Shown in pieces: positions 26,311-44,400 of a stretch of 64,000 nucleotides of DNA. The notes below the pieces were generated by a model. It did not search any database and was not told the origin of the DNA. It was given only the letters and a program-made list of their open reading frames with translations. Source of the stretch: Vespa crabro. Taxonomy: Eukaryota > Arthropoda > Insecta > Hymenoptera > Vespidae. The translations under genes and the position numbers were made by a program. Position 1 is the first letter of the stretch. Every line of letters begins with the position of its first letter. Location: assembly GCF_910589235.1 (NCBI RefSeq), contig NC_060964.1:6924569-6988568 (forward strand). The letters are read 5' to 3'.

Positions 26311-27112
26311 TTTGGATATTCCGATATTTCAAATACAGTCCGCATCCCATAAGACACAAATAACAATATATCTCTTCATTCTTTAAAATTTTCGTATGAT
26401 CTATACTACATAATTATCGATTCGAATAATAATGACAATATTTCGGGATAACATTCGGAAATATAAAAAAATACGTCGTACTCCGTATAACAGCCGAAGT
26501 TACGAAAGTACTACGACCTTAAGAAATGTAATTTCGAAGCTCACTAAAGAAACAAACGCCATGTTTCGATTGCTATTTCCCTCGATGCACAAATATATTT
26601 CCTCCCAAAAATTTCAATTTCGAATTAATAATTTCGTAATTATAACCTTTGCATTAATACGGCATACGTTCTTACAACACTTCCTATTATTTCCTTTTCC
26701 ATATATTTCAACGAATTTAATTGGAATTTATTAAATCATAACATGATCTTAAGCCATCTGTCGATATGTTTTTCGTTTAAGATTTAGATGCATACATACC
26801 ACATGCAAAAAAACGAATAATATACTGTGCACCAGATAATAATACTTATCATCTTATCCAGTAGATAGAGCCAGATAGGACGAAACGTAACTATCTACAT
26901 TATCGGTTGAATGGACATATATAATATTGTCCAATTAAAATGTGATTTATTACATAAAGCAATTACGTAATACAGTATAACTTTCGTTTGCAACAAAAAT
27001 CAACGTATTGTTTATTAATAACAAATTGAAATCGATCTATATATATACATATATATATATATATGTATATAATATATATATATATATATATATGTATATC
27101 GGTATAAATATA

Positions 27113-27155
<43 letters not shown>

Positions 27156-27370
27156 TTTTTTTTTTCTAATAAAAATCTTCAAGAATGAACAAATATGTAC
27201 AGAGATTTTATAGATATAGATAAGATATGTACATTATATATATATTTTGTCAATAGACACACAATATTAAATACATCCCCTCTTTTAGCTACGAGCACGC
27301 ACAAATTTTATTGTCAAATAACCAATCGCATTAAAAAAGTTAACTTTATTTTTCTTACTTGTTTCTTTTT

Positions 27371-27401
<31 letters not shown>

Positions 27402-28645
27402 CCTTTTTTTTTTTTCATTTCCTTTACATTAATAAATACATGAGAATTTGCAATAATTGAATAACCAATCGCCTGTATTTAAATAACCAATCTACTAGCC
27501 TGACTTAGGGGTGCCACCTTTAAAAAGTATTTCTTCCCTAAGCATCTTAAGGTAAAATAAATATAAGAAACTGTAGAGAATTATTTGTTCGTTAATATTT
27601 TTTATATACACTATCTTTAAAAAAATTACTCGTCGAAATTGTAATAATAAACTAAATAATCTCATATAAATATAATTATGTATATTTATGTATATATATA
27701 TATATATATATAAATATAATTCGCTTTAAAACGAAAAAAAATGATCTACTCGAATCAGCTAGCGGGAAATGTTTAAAGTTTGAAATTAGATCGTTTGATA
27801 AAAGCTTCCAATAGATTTTAATTTAGATTTCGTTTGAAATTTAATAATTAAAAAAGTATTAATTTGTCCAATTATGAACAATATACATGTATATTCGTTA
27901 AACTCTTATATAAGATATATATAATACATATCTTATAGGTGGATTTTTTAAATCGTTAGTAATTATTGTTTCGTGCGAATTGAAGAAAAAGAAAAGAAAA
28001 GAAAAGAAAAGAAAAGAAAAGAAAATTAAAAGATAAAAAGAAATCAATAAATGTAGATAAATATGTAGAAAAATTTAATATACTCAATTAGATATAATTA
28101 TAAAAAATGTTATTGGTATTAATCGTGCGAACGAATACCGATGCACAATGAAAAGCAAGCTTTTGTAAAGCGTTGCGCTAGTAATTTCTATATGCCAATG
28201 GATAATAAGCATTTTCGCGCTACCTGTTATGAAATCCGACGGGTGATACAAAAACACGTGTTCTTTACTACTTTGTCAAAAAAAGTTGTACATTAGAAGC
28301 AGTGATTTAATGTCATAAAGCTTTCCCATGTTATATTTAAAAACGTAAAAATTCGTTATCATATATTAAAAGAATTATTTGGAAAAATATGTACATTTAT
28401 GCCGATGAATAAAGGGAAAGTGATTGTGCAGCAGAGCGGCCATTTTATGTTAGTATGACGTAGAGGCTGGGTGTAGCTTCGCGTTCAACCGTCCGTTCCT
28501 TGGAAAACGCGAGAAAACGAACATTCTGATGCTGGGGTCGAGATAGATGCACTTCGAGCCCACTGGAGGTGTAAATTGTATATTAAGTCGACACAACGTA
28601 AGAAAAGTAGTAATATAAGAAAGTAAGTTCCCCAATAGAGCGAGC
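26311..28645. promoter_or_regulatory. Shared upstream region of wapl (-) and Rox8 (+)
   Basis: 2.3 kb between divergent start codons. It is A+T-rich with (TA)n tracts near 27050-27155 and a T-rich tract near 27361-27420. The Rox8-proximal 200 bp (from about 28430) are less A+T-rich and carry GCCATTTT at 28439-28446. No gene is supported inside. Confidence 0.45.
27040..27155 (+). repeat. (TA)n microsatellite between wapl and Rox8
   Basis: Several TA runs with short interruptions. Confidence 0.8.
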
Positions 28646-30568
28646 ATGAGCGAGGAAAGTAATCCACGAACGCTGTACGTGGGAAATCTAGACGCTTCGG
28701 TGTCGGAGGACCTTTTGTGTGCACTTTTTTCTCAAATTGGTGCGGTTAAGGGATGTAAAATAATACGGGAGCCAGGAAACGATCCTTATGCTTTTGTTGA
28801 ATTCACGAACCATCAATGCGCGGCTACGGCACTAGCCGCCATGAACAAGCGATCATTTCTGGATAAGGAGATGAAGGTTAACTGGGCGACAAGCCCTGGA
28901 AATCAACCAAAGTTGGACACAAGTAATCATCACCATATATTCGTGGGTGATCTCTCTCCGGAAATCGAAACGGAAACATTAAAAGAAGCGTTCGCCCCGT
29001 TTGGTGAAATCAGCAACTGCAGGATCGTACGTGATCCGACTACAATGAAGAGTAAAGGATACGCATTTGTGTCCTTTGTGAAAAAGTCTGAAGCAGAGGC
29101 AGCGATAGCAGCTATGAATGGCCAGTGGCTTGGCTCACGATGCATTAGGACAAATTGGTCTACTAGAAAGCCTCCACCTCCAAGATCAGAAAGGCCACGA
29201 CACTCAAACAATAGTAAACCTAATTATGAAGAGGTATGTTAGATTTTCAATATTCTGTTTTTTAAATCATCTTCACACAATCAGAAGATTATACAAAGTA
29301 TCAGCAGCAGCGTCTGGAATAGGATAGAGTAAACATTAGTATAACTAAATTAGACGGGTTTCGATAAACGCTATCTCCCATATAGTTTCGTTCAATTTTT
29401 GAGTTTAGATTTACTTTTGTTTAAGATGATTTGAAAGAAACGAATGTCAATCGAGAGTGTTCGATGCTTTTGTTAATGGAATCATAGGTAACATATATTA
29501 CATGCATTTAATTGTTGTGTGATAAGATTATTATAGTAATGCTTTCTCCAAATTTCTAACACTTATTTTATTATTTACGTAATCATAATCTGATTGACAG
29601 GTATATAACCAAAGTAGTCCGACCAATTGTACGGTATATTGTGGAGGTTTTACAAATGGAGTTACAGACGAGCTAATAACAAAAACGTTTTCACCATTTG
29701 GTACCATTCAAGACATAAGAGTATTCAAGGATAAAGGTTATGCTTTTATCAAGTTTACAACTAAGGAAGCAGCAACACATGCCATAGAATCTACACATAA
29801 TACAGAAATCAGTGGTAGCATTGTCAAATGCTTTTGGGGAAAAGAAAATGGTGATCCTAATAGTGTGGGTCCTAATGCCAATCATCAAGCTCAACAGGTT
29901 ATTGTTATAAATTAATTGGAAAAGTTTAATTTCTCTCTCTCTCTCTCTCCCTCCCTCCCTCCCTCCCTCCCTCCTCTCTCTCTCTCACTCTTTATTTTAT
30001 TATAAATTTCTACATAAACTTCGATATAAGAAATTATATTTTTTGACCAAAACATATATGCTGGTCACTAACAAACTGATGAAAAGATCCTTTTTTCCTT
30101 TTTGTAATTCCAGTTTCATTGACTTTGTACTTCTTTGTTAATTATAATTTATAAAAATATCTTTAATAGTCTTTAAATAGATAGGATCTAGGAAGTGTGT
30201 GTTTCTAAGGTATTATTAAACAATTAATAAGAAATAAAATATAAAAGCGTGCTTAAACATTCGATATATTTCTATTATAGGTTACTACTGGAGCTGGTCA
30301 ATATGCATATGGATATGGACAACAAATGGGCTATTGGTACCCACAGGGTTATCCACAAATGCAAGGACAATTTCTCCAACCAGCTCAATATTATAGCCAA
30401 TATTATGGACAACAGTATATGAACAGTATGAGAATGCCTGCCCCTGGTGCTGGTACATGGCAGCCTGCACAAGCAACTGCTGCACCACCGACTGCAACTG
30501 CCCCATTGCCACCTGGTCAACAACCGACAATGGTAACATATACCATGCCACAATATCCTACACAATGA
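28646..30568 (+). CDS. Rox8: TIA-1/TIAR-type RNA-binding protein (Rox8), three RRMs
   Basis: Binds U-rich RNA; TIA-1 family members promote use of weak 5' splice sites, repress translation and nucleate stress granules. Exons 28646-29233, 29601-29897, 30281-30568; 1173 nt, 390 residues. RRM1 about 8-80 (RNP2 LYVGNL, RNP1 DPYAFVEF), RRM2 about 97-172 ([14 protein letters not shown]), RRM3 about 205-275 ([14 protein letters not shown]). The C-terminus is a Gln/Tyr/Gly/Met-rich prion-like tail ([20 protein letters not shown]), as in TIA-1. The start is the first ATG after a short leader and matches the family ([16 protein letters not shown]). A retained second intron would add VIVIN and stop. Confidence 0.94.
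29931..29990 (+). repeat. (CT)n/(CCCT)n tract in Rox8 intron 2
   Basis: CT dinucleotides grade into CCCT tetranucleotides and back, a pyrimidine tract well upstream of the 3' splice site. Confidence 0.8.
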
Positions 30569-33500
30569 AACTGATGATTGATATCAGTTAATTGTTACGT
30601 GCAAAATATTTGCCCTGGGGGCTTTTATGTATTTGTTCTAGCATATACCTGTTCTAACAATTATGTTGATATTTTGAATTATAATTATTGATTATAAAAA
30701 TATAAACGAATGATTATACATATATTTTTGCAGAATATGTATCTAAACTAAAAAGTCATGTATACTTATTTATGTATACAAAAGAGAAGAATAATTTTAT
30801 TTACTTTTCACATGATATTAATGATTTCTTAGAAAATTTCAAGATTAAATTGTGAAGATATTCAAAGATTAATATTATTTTGTTATTATTTTAGTAAACA
30901 AAGATAATTTATCATATCGAAAAGACTATTAATAATAAAATAGGTTTTTTCTATAGAAATGGAATTTTCTTTGACAATATAGAAAAGACAAACTCAGTGA
31001 AGTATAATAATTTAATGATAATTTTAATATATCCAATATATAATTATGATTAATGGATATAATGTTGAACAAGGTATATTTTTGAACTCTTCTTTAAAGC
31101 CCCTGATTTGAGCCCTGCATTCGTTGTGCTGCATAAGGTGTTCGTATGTATGCGGTCATTATGTTGTTATATTTTTTAATATTTTTGCCACAATTACCAA
31201 TCCTTAGTTTATCTCGAATCATTGATGAACGGTATGACAACATGTTCATTTATGATAAACACGGAGTATGACGTTAACGATAGATTAAGATAGAAAGAGT
31301 ATAACTAAACACACGGCGCCTGTGATGTAGCTAGATTTTGTGCATGTTCCGACGTATGCAGGGCCCTTCAAATAAATAGTGCGCGTCAAAAAAACAAAAA
31401 ACAAAAAAACAAAAAAAAACAAAAAAAAAGGAAAAAACGAGTTAAAAACTTTCCTCGTTATGTGATATTTACCGTCGGTGGTGTAATGTATATATAATTT
31501 TGCTACAGTAACAGAATAAATAACTTTGTCTTGAAAAAAATATCATCGGGCATACAATTTAATCTAACTAAAAATTTAGCCAAGAGAGAGAGAGAGAGAG
31601 AGAGATTCTTGATAAGTTGTAAGTTATATTAGTGACTCTTCTCTATTTGTACAAAAAATAGTAAGCTGTGAGGTGTAATAAAGCCTATAATTTAAGTCTA
31701 ATAATAACGAGAAACTGTAGTAAACATTCATATACTTCCATTATAAGGAGCTACTTTTGAGGAAGGCGTTGGTAATAATTACAAGCACACAGGGGTCGCT
31801 AATATAGCATTGAAATAACTCCACATATTAAAAATATCCAAAAGTGAAAGATATATATTAGATCTTTCGCTATTTTAATATATTAACAATATTCATGATT
31901 TACAATAAAAGAACAATTTAAAATCAATTGACAATCAGTCGAAATAATAACAAGATATTTTCTGTGCTTTTAGTACATGGCACGATATGTTAACCTCGTG
32001 TCTTCCAAGCAATACTTTTGAGCTAAATTACAAGAGCACTAGTAATCTAGTAATTTTTGATCGTTATCTTATATCAGACAATAAATTTTCATTTCTTTAA
32101 CATATATTCTATCCCTTCAATTTGAAAATTGATTTAATATATAACATTCGTATACACCAAAGATAAAATAAAAATGATGTCATATTATTATGTGGTAATG
32201 ACAATTATAAAGATTTAAAAAAATAAAAAAACAAAAAAAAAAAGACAAAAAAAAAACAGAAAAAGGGCAGTATACAGTGTAAAACTACTTTGGCATAGCA
32301 AAATGATTTTTTTTTTTTTTTTTAATCATTTTCTTGTTAACGATAAACAGAAATTCAATGAGCCTAGATGGTAATCAAGACATTGTGGAAAATTTACTAT
32401 CCCTTTACTTCGCCACCGACGGTAAAAAGCCATACAACTTTGAAAACAAATTTGTATAAAGTCAGTACTGAATGTAATAACAGCAGAAACAGAAGAAGGA
32501 CATAGTATGGCACCTTGACTGCGATAAGTGATATCGAACGAAAAGAAGCCAATTTCAAGAACTTCTCTATGAATAAAATAATAATAATCAGTGGAATCGA
32601 AGGAAGACGTAAAAAAAGTGTTATATAAAAAGTAATTTAGGTACAGCAGGGTGATTAACCCTCGGAGATGCTTAGGATAATGTTATCTTATAATAAAAAC
32701 AAATTGTCCTTTGAATGAAAAAAAGGAATAAATATTTAAAATACACGACATTCTGTATTCTTTTGTAACCTACATTATTAAAACATATTTTAATCGTATT
32801 TTAATACTTCTTTTTCCATCCGTGTTACATACAAAAAGATAAGAGAGATGATGAACGATTTTATAATTTGTAACATATATAATTTTATTTTACACTCAGT
32901 ACGCTTCTTTTACAATAATTATTTATATATCAATTTTTAAAAAAATATTTTTTTCTATATCGGGTTATATTTAAATATTGGAAATATTTTCAAACACATA
33001 ATAAAATCTACAAAAAAAAAAAGAAAAGAAAAAAGAAAAAGAAAAAGCAATCTCTTCTAATATATTTCGAAAATGGAATTTAATATTCTACGTAATAGAA
33101 ATAAAAAAAAGAAAAAAAAAGATATGTTGGTAGCAAATAAATCATTTACAATCGGTAGTGTCAGAAACTTCATATTGCTAGATATTGACATTTTTAACGC
33201 ATTTATAATATATATATATATATTCCTTTAATAATTTATATATATATATATATATATATGCAAAATGCTATGCAAAATATATCATGTGTATAATAACTAA
33301 AGCGTAAAGAACGCATATACGAGAATAGTAAATAATTATATTTAAGTGGGAATATTGCATTTTTCATGGATAAGTATAGATTATTTAAATTAGAAATTTA
33401 TTTTGATATATACTACAAGGGAGTTTAGAAAACCCTCCAAAAAATTGATTTTAGTAAAACTAACGTTATTAATATTCTTGATGGCTCTTCGGGATATATG

Positions 33501-35561
33501 TATAAGAAGGATACACTTTGTACTATCCATTCCATCGTGATTTTACTGCATATATAGTTCGTACATTGTGGTAGCAATAAAGTAATAATCAAAGTATTAC
33601 AATTTTGTACAGAGTATGGGCTATTAAAGTATGACTGCTAATTAAAAGTTACTTTATCTAATTAAATAACGGTAAGGAACATCAACATTAACTATTTGTC
33701 ATTAACAATATATGTTCTCAACGCGAACTTAAATATGTAACATCATATACGTAAAGGTCAACATATTCTACTCGTAATACAATATATAATACTGAGATGA
33801 AAACGTACACACGTGTTTTTACTGGAATATCTAGGCAACAAGACGAACTTATAAATATGCGATGCAAGGGCTACGTTTTTTTTTAATACAATATTATGCA
33901 CATAGATCTGACGGAAATGTTCAACCGGTTGTTTTATTTTCTTTTTTTTTTTCTTTTTTTTTTATATATATATATATATTGTTTTTAATTTTTTTTTCTT
34001 CTTTTTCTGTTCAAAAACTGCTACTGATATTGCAAATTATAACTTTCAATGCCTAAGACCTAAGTTATTTATAGCATCCAAGAGAATATGAATTATCAAA
34101 GGTATTATCGTGTAAGACTTAGAATAATATATTTTTAAATACATAATTAAATACGCGATTGAATTATCATCACAGTGTGCACATTTGTTCAAAGATTTAA
34201 AAAATGCATGTGCATACATTTTTCTTAGCATTCCAATCATTAACTAGATACAGCTTAGATAGCGTTAATTACTATTATAACAAGTAGTCAAATGTTACTT
34301 TATAAATTTATCATTATATGATATAAAAGTAGCAAAATAACTTAATCAAGGCTGAGCATGTGTAGAATGGAAGGCCTGTTTTTTTTTTTTTTAACGTATT
34401 TTTATGTAATATCATTTTGTTACGTAAGGCTGACAATTTGGAGTTACATCGAAGAAGATCTTTATACATACAATGCATACAATGATGCACACGAAGTGAG
34501 CATAACTTAAACTTAGGCAGTGAAAAAGTACAAAATTTTATGATAAGCAAATATCACAATGCAATCGAAAACAGAGCAAGTTGGATTAATATAATTGCAT
34601 TGGCACTTTTACTTTGTTAATGTGCTAAGAAAATTTATACAAAACATCATCTTATATTATTTCTAACACATTAATTATATTTTAGACCAGCGTAAGAATT
34701 TCCATCATGCCCTAGTTTAACGAATGCAATGATAATGCACATGTATTAATTTAAATATTTTAAAAAGCTATTAACATTTTCACAAATACAGATTACATCA
34801 TAACACAATGGTGTTGTTCCATTTTACAGTTACATATAATTACAAAATGTTAAGATGAAAAAGCTATAATTTTTAAATGATAAATCATTAAGTTTTCAAT
34901 GAGTTCTATATATTACTATTCCGTTATGATACATTTAATATGAAATATTTACGGTAACAAATGATCAGTTCTCTACTAAAATAATATGCATATTTAAGTG
35001 ATTAATATAAATCTACTATTTAAATTTACTGATATTATAGAGTACAATAATTTATGATGACTATAAAAGACTTAATATATAAGCAAGGACACACAATTAA
35101 ATGATAAAAGCTCGTAATAGAATTTGTATTGGAATTAGCTTATCAACTATATACATGCATTCAACGCACTTTTAAGTCACAGATTGTTTCGATCACATGA
35201 ACAATGATTATTCTATATTTGAGCACTGGAAGCAATGGACGAATATTATATACCCATACGTATACATAGCAGGGTATTACTTTTTTTTACATTTTTCGTA
35301 ATGATATTGTTTTTCGATTATTTTCTTATTAACCATAAATCACTGTAATTTTTCATACCCATTACATTCATTTCGTTGTTTTGTGTAATATGTATTAAAG
35401 TAAAATACCATCACCTTTGGCAGATAGTATTAGTCAAACAAGTTATAATACATTGTTCTTAATAACGATCAAATAAATTTTTGAGCTGTACTTTAATATA
35501 ACAATACTTATAATATAATACCTGGATGTGTATAATAATTTGCTGCATGCGCGTGCGCGCG

Positions 35562-35615
<54 letters not shown>

Positions 35616-36465
35616 GTATTATCTTGCATTGCATTATATTGCATTGCAATATACACCTACTACTTGATTTTCAATTGTAATAATGTTATAACCATTATTA
35701 GTTATAACAGAATTAAACTTTATTCTTACTATTTAAGTAGATGCATGCTGCTTCTTTTTATAGATACAGCTGTTCCTGCAGTGCCATATCTCATCACTCA
35801 TATCAATATATGTATATCAACAATAACTTATTTACAATATATCTGATACAAAGTACTTTTCTACAACTTTGCTGTAATACATAATAGCAATATTCAGTAG
35901 AATATTCAAAATTATGCATTCTTTACGTAAGCAATAAAGTAAAACTTAATAAAAATATTATGAATTGGCTTGTTGTAAATAACAAAAATTTGAAGAAAAG
36001 AGAATCAAATTATTAGGACTCCATGGTATTAAATATAATAAAAACTATTACAATATTATAACAAACTAATGACTAAGATACAAATTCAGTTTTAGTCATA
36101 TTCATATATATAATTCATACTAAATATAGTGAATGTTATATTTTATATGATATTATATTGCATTATCAAAAAAATATCATTGGTTATATGGCTACATTAT
36201 TTATTCGTTTTCGTTAATATTTTCTGTTTCGTTAATTGTAAATTAATTTAAATATTACAAAAAAAAAAAAAAAGAAAAAAAGAAAAAGAAAAAAAACATT
36301 ACATATTTACATTTTACTCAATATGTCTCAATAAATCATTTTATGATGTTGTAAGCATCCCTCTTTCTATCTTCAAAATTTCAAATATATATGATACCGC
36401 AAATATGAACTCATATCGAAAAATAATTAATTTGGAAGCCTCTTCCCAGAGACATTTAACTTAAA
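30569..36465. other. Rox8: 3' regions of Rox8 (+) and spas (-), no gene
   Basis: 5.9 kb between convergent stop codons. I see no coding region, only short A+T-rich open frames. AATAAA on the plus strand at 30934-30939 and again near 31374 and 31514 are candidate Rox8 polyadenylation signals. A pair of complementary 14-mers (31468-31481 and 32413-32426) is described under findings. Simple repeats: (GA)n near 31583-31605, (TA)n near 33208-33259, (GT)n at 35561-35604. Confidence 0.5.
35561..35604 (+). repeat. (GT)n microsatellite
   Basis: About 20 GT units between Rox8 and spas. Confidence 0.9.
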
Positions 36466-40423
<3,958 letters not shown>

Positions 40424-41409
40424 TTCCTACTGCGATCTTCAGATTCAGATAAATTGAATTACACTTTTCGATGTCAAAAAAAGTGATTAGAATAAACCGT
40501 TCCGACATCCCCGATGTGAAACATCGAGGAGCAAATAATAAATAATATAATTATGTCGATATTATGATGTTTTTATAAGTACGATCAACGTGAAATGAGT
40601 GATCAGTACTGATATACAGTACGTCAATAAAAATTGATTTAAGAGAATGAGAATTTTCAGTCGTTCGTATGATGAACTGAGAAATAACAAAAGAGTTGAA
40701 ATGTTTCAGAATCTTTTGTAGCATAGCTTATGATTCTCGTCGAATTTTAAATAAATATGCATTAATATTATGACAGCGAAATATTTTGTAGAAAAAGATA
40801 GAAAAACATGTCACAACATTGATTTGTTGTATGTGTTATCTTTCAGCTAATCACAGCCAACACTGTCGGGCGACCTTGACAATCTTATCACGCGGTTCAA
40901 TATACGTTGCATGTATACTTCTGGATCGTTTTCATTGTTTCTTTACTATTGCATTAACGTTTTATAAATTTTTCTAATATATTCTTCTCCTTAAATATAA
41001 TTTCTATTTTATATTATTTTCATTATATATAATACGTACCTATTATTATAATATATTTGATATTATTTAAATTTAAAAGCACGACACCTTATTGAAATGG
41101 AATGCTTCTAATCAGATATTAGTATCAACCAATCAACGTCACCGTAAAATATTTTGGTAACTTTTCAATGTGATCCGTTATTTTGTCCAATAAAATCTCG
41201 CTTAATGGATCACGTGATACGTGTTATTAGCAAGCGTCATTTCTATTTGCTGAATCTGAGCGAATATACAGACTTGAAAATCTATCTTTCGTCTTTCAAT
41301 TTCTATGATCTGTATGTATTATATACTTCTTGTAAAAGTGATCTCATGTCGCCATTTTGTGTTTCAATTTTGCGCTTTACATTTTAGAGATTTGGTTAAA
41401 GTAAAAAAG
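40424..41409. promoter_or_regulatory. Bidirectional promoter region, spas (-) / Prp39 (+)
   Basis: 986 bp between divergent start codons and no other gene. A+T-rich, with no clear TATA box assigned. GCCATTTT at 41351-41358 lies about 60 bp upstream of the Prp39 ATG, the same short motif seen upstream of Rox8 and Rpn8. Confidence 0.5.
41351..41358 (+). promoter_or_regulatory. GCCATTTT element upstream of Prp39
   Basis: Its reverse complement is the AAAATGGC core of the YY1/Pleiohomeotic-type site. The same or nearly the same element occurs at 28439-28446 before Rox8 and 52657-52663 before Rpn8. Recognition is by motif only. Confidence 0.3.
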
Positions 41410-44400
41410 ATGTCCTCCGCGAGCGGTGATGAGAGCGAAGTTACTTTAGCTGAACCAGGTAAATATACGGAATATCCATTTAAATAAATTTAATTAAGAT
41501 AGCATTAATAATTTTACATATAAAATAGGTAATTCGTTTGTAGTACAATTTATTCAGATAACCAAACTGGATTGCACACCCGGTAGTAATCACCGTTTAC
41601 GTACCGCCATTGAGCAAATGGCGTCACATATATAGAATGTTTTATTTTTCGTTTGCATTACTTATATTTAATTTTTTCTCCTTTTTTTTAGTACGTCGCA
41701 CAAGGACTGGTCGTGCTCGTAAAACACCTGTAGTGGCGAAAAAATCACCGGTGAAAAAGCTTCTAGCGAGAGCTACTCGTTCCCCTAAAAAAATTCAAGA
41801 AATTGAGGGGATAGAGGTATGCAATAAAGTTTATTTAACAATGATAAATACATTGTTCATTCATCTATCCGATATAGAATTTATTTAGTACAATGGAAAC
41901 TTATTTTAGGAGGAATCTCATATGTTAGAAGTGGTGGAAAGCCTATCTGAAAATGGTGTACAAAGATTGAATGACATTATAATTGAGCGACACAATGACA
42001 GTGCTCCTATGTTACATTTAGAATTAGAAGATTCAGGAGATACTAATGTTCATGAAGTAACAATAGATCAAAGTATACAGTCGGAGATAGGTGTACCAGA
42101 ATTAGAAGCTCCTCCTCCACCAAATGTGAATAACATGCCTAATACACCTATTTTATCTTCGCTTAAAGTAAAAGAAGCTACACATTTAATGGTATGTAAT
42201 AAATCATCTTGATATATATATATATATATATCTCGATCTTATAACATTTCAAATTAAATATGATTATTTTACAGCAAGAACATTCTGGTACAGAATGTGA
42301 TACAATAATTATAGAAGAGAGTAGTATAGACAAGGAGGATATGCTTTGCGAAACTGCACAAATTGAAATGGAAGGACAAAGCATAAGTAATGATGAAATA
42401 AGTAATCAACGTGTGTTGATTGATTTCGAAGAAGTTGTAACAGAAGATGGTGATACCATAACACAAGTGACCAAAATTTTGGATACGGATGGAATTCATT
42501 CAGATAATGTAATCAGTCATGTCGATACAGGTATTGAAGTTATGGAGGTTGATGATTCACAACAAGAAATATCAGAAGTTGTAGAAAATATTGTGGATAA
42601 AGTGGAACCGGATGCAGAAGCAATGGAAACTGAAAACATAGAATTTTCGACTATTGAAATTACTGAAGGAAATAATGAGTCTAGCTTTCAAATTGATAAT
42701 GGTATAAAAAAAACAGAACCAGATACAGAAGCAGTTTCTGAAGATGAATTACCTACTGAAGCAGCTACTAAGGTAAATCAGAAATTTGTAATGAATTTTT
42801 AACATTAAATGTAATATATAATTAATGTTGATTAAATAATGTTTATCTTATTTACATTATTAGGAACCAGAAACTGAAGCTGTTTCTGATGAAGAATTAC
42901 CAGCAGCAGCTCCCGCTGATTTAGGTGAAACAGAATCTGTGTCGGAAGATGAATTACCACCGGATAGCGAAAAGAAAAGAAAAAGTGGTATTAAGTCTAT
43001 AAATAAAACGCCAGAAAAAAAAGCTAAAACGGAAGGAGGAAGTCAGTAAATCGTATTAAAAAATAATTATTTAATTTATATTTATCGGCCATATGGATTT
43101 TAATTCATTTTCTTTATTACCATAGATAAAAGAAAATTAAATGCTGAAGGAGAATACGATCCTAGTTCTCCAACTTCTGAAAATAATGATGAGACACCAG
43201 CGAAGAAAGTCGCTCTATCCAGTGAAGCAGAGCTTGGAGATAATAAATTGGATATAAAGCCAGCGTCACCAAAAAAGAAAACTCTACCTGAATTAGAAAA
43301 GTATTGGAAAGCTGTCAATGAGGATCCATCAGATTTTACAGGGTGGACATATCTTCTGCAATATGTTGATCAAGAGGTATTGAGAATAATATTGTTATAA
43401 ATTACATTATTCTAACCCTCGCCTCGGCTTTTTCTTTCAATTCTTCTTTACTTTATTTAGTAATAAGTTTACAATATATACAAATGAATATCCACATAGA
43501 TACACGGACATGTTTTAGAACGATGCAGAGGCAGCGCGTGAGGCATACACCAAATTTTTGGAGCGGTACCCTTACTGCTATGGTTACTGGCGGAAGTTCG
43601 CTGATTACGAGAAGAAGAAGGGCAACCCCGAAAATGTCCAAATGGTGAGTTAATTCGTTTTTTTCTTCATTAGGTTTATATTTCTTATTATGATATCATT
43701 TAATTAACGCAATCTAATGAAAATAGCTCGAGTTAGGAAGACGCGTGGGCAGTGTGCACGCACGTAAATATGGTTTTCCCTTCCAACAGCCTAGCACGTC
43801 TTGCGGCACCTATACGACTCTCTCCGTTTACCAAATAGCTACTTATTTAATTATTCTGTGATATCTATAATGCTATATTACGTATTATTGTTTTATCAAT
43901 ATCGATATAACGATACTCTACATATGATACGTAAGTCACATGAAGGCTAGTTATTTCCATTTGCGATATATTATCGTTCAAGAAATTGTGTGTAATATTT
44001 ACTTGTAAGCATTTGTACACATAGCTTACTACAGAAAGTATTGTAACTTAAGCATAAGATGTGGTACCTTACTTAATGTAAGTAAGATTGGGTTGGGTGT
44101 TAAGTCAAAGTCAGAAACAAAGACTTAGGACGTGCACGTGCCAGAGAGGGAACAAGAATGAGTGATGGAAGACACTGAGGCACCCAGATTGGAACACTCC
44201 CTGACTTTAAGGTGAATGCACAATGCTCTGCAATCTCAGTGTTAATTATATCAATCTTTATTTACAGTACGCGTACGGTATGTGAGTATACGTTACTAAA
44301 AACCGTAATGCTTAACAAAAGCTAAAAATAGGTATAAGACTACCCGGCGTCAGTCCAATTATTTGTAAACTCTTCTAAGTGTGATTACGAATCGTTACTA

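Noticed and set aside
43100..43318. 72-codon minus-strand open frame
   Set aside because: Antisense shadow of Prp39 exon 6.
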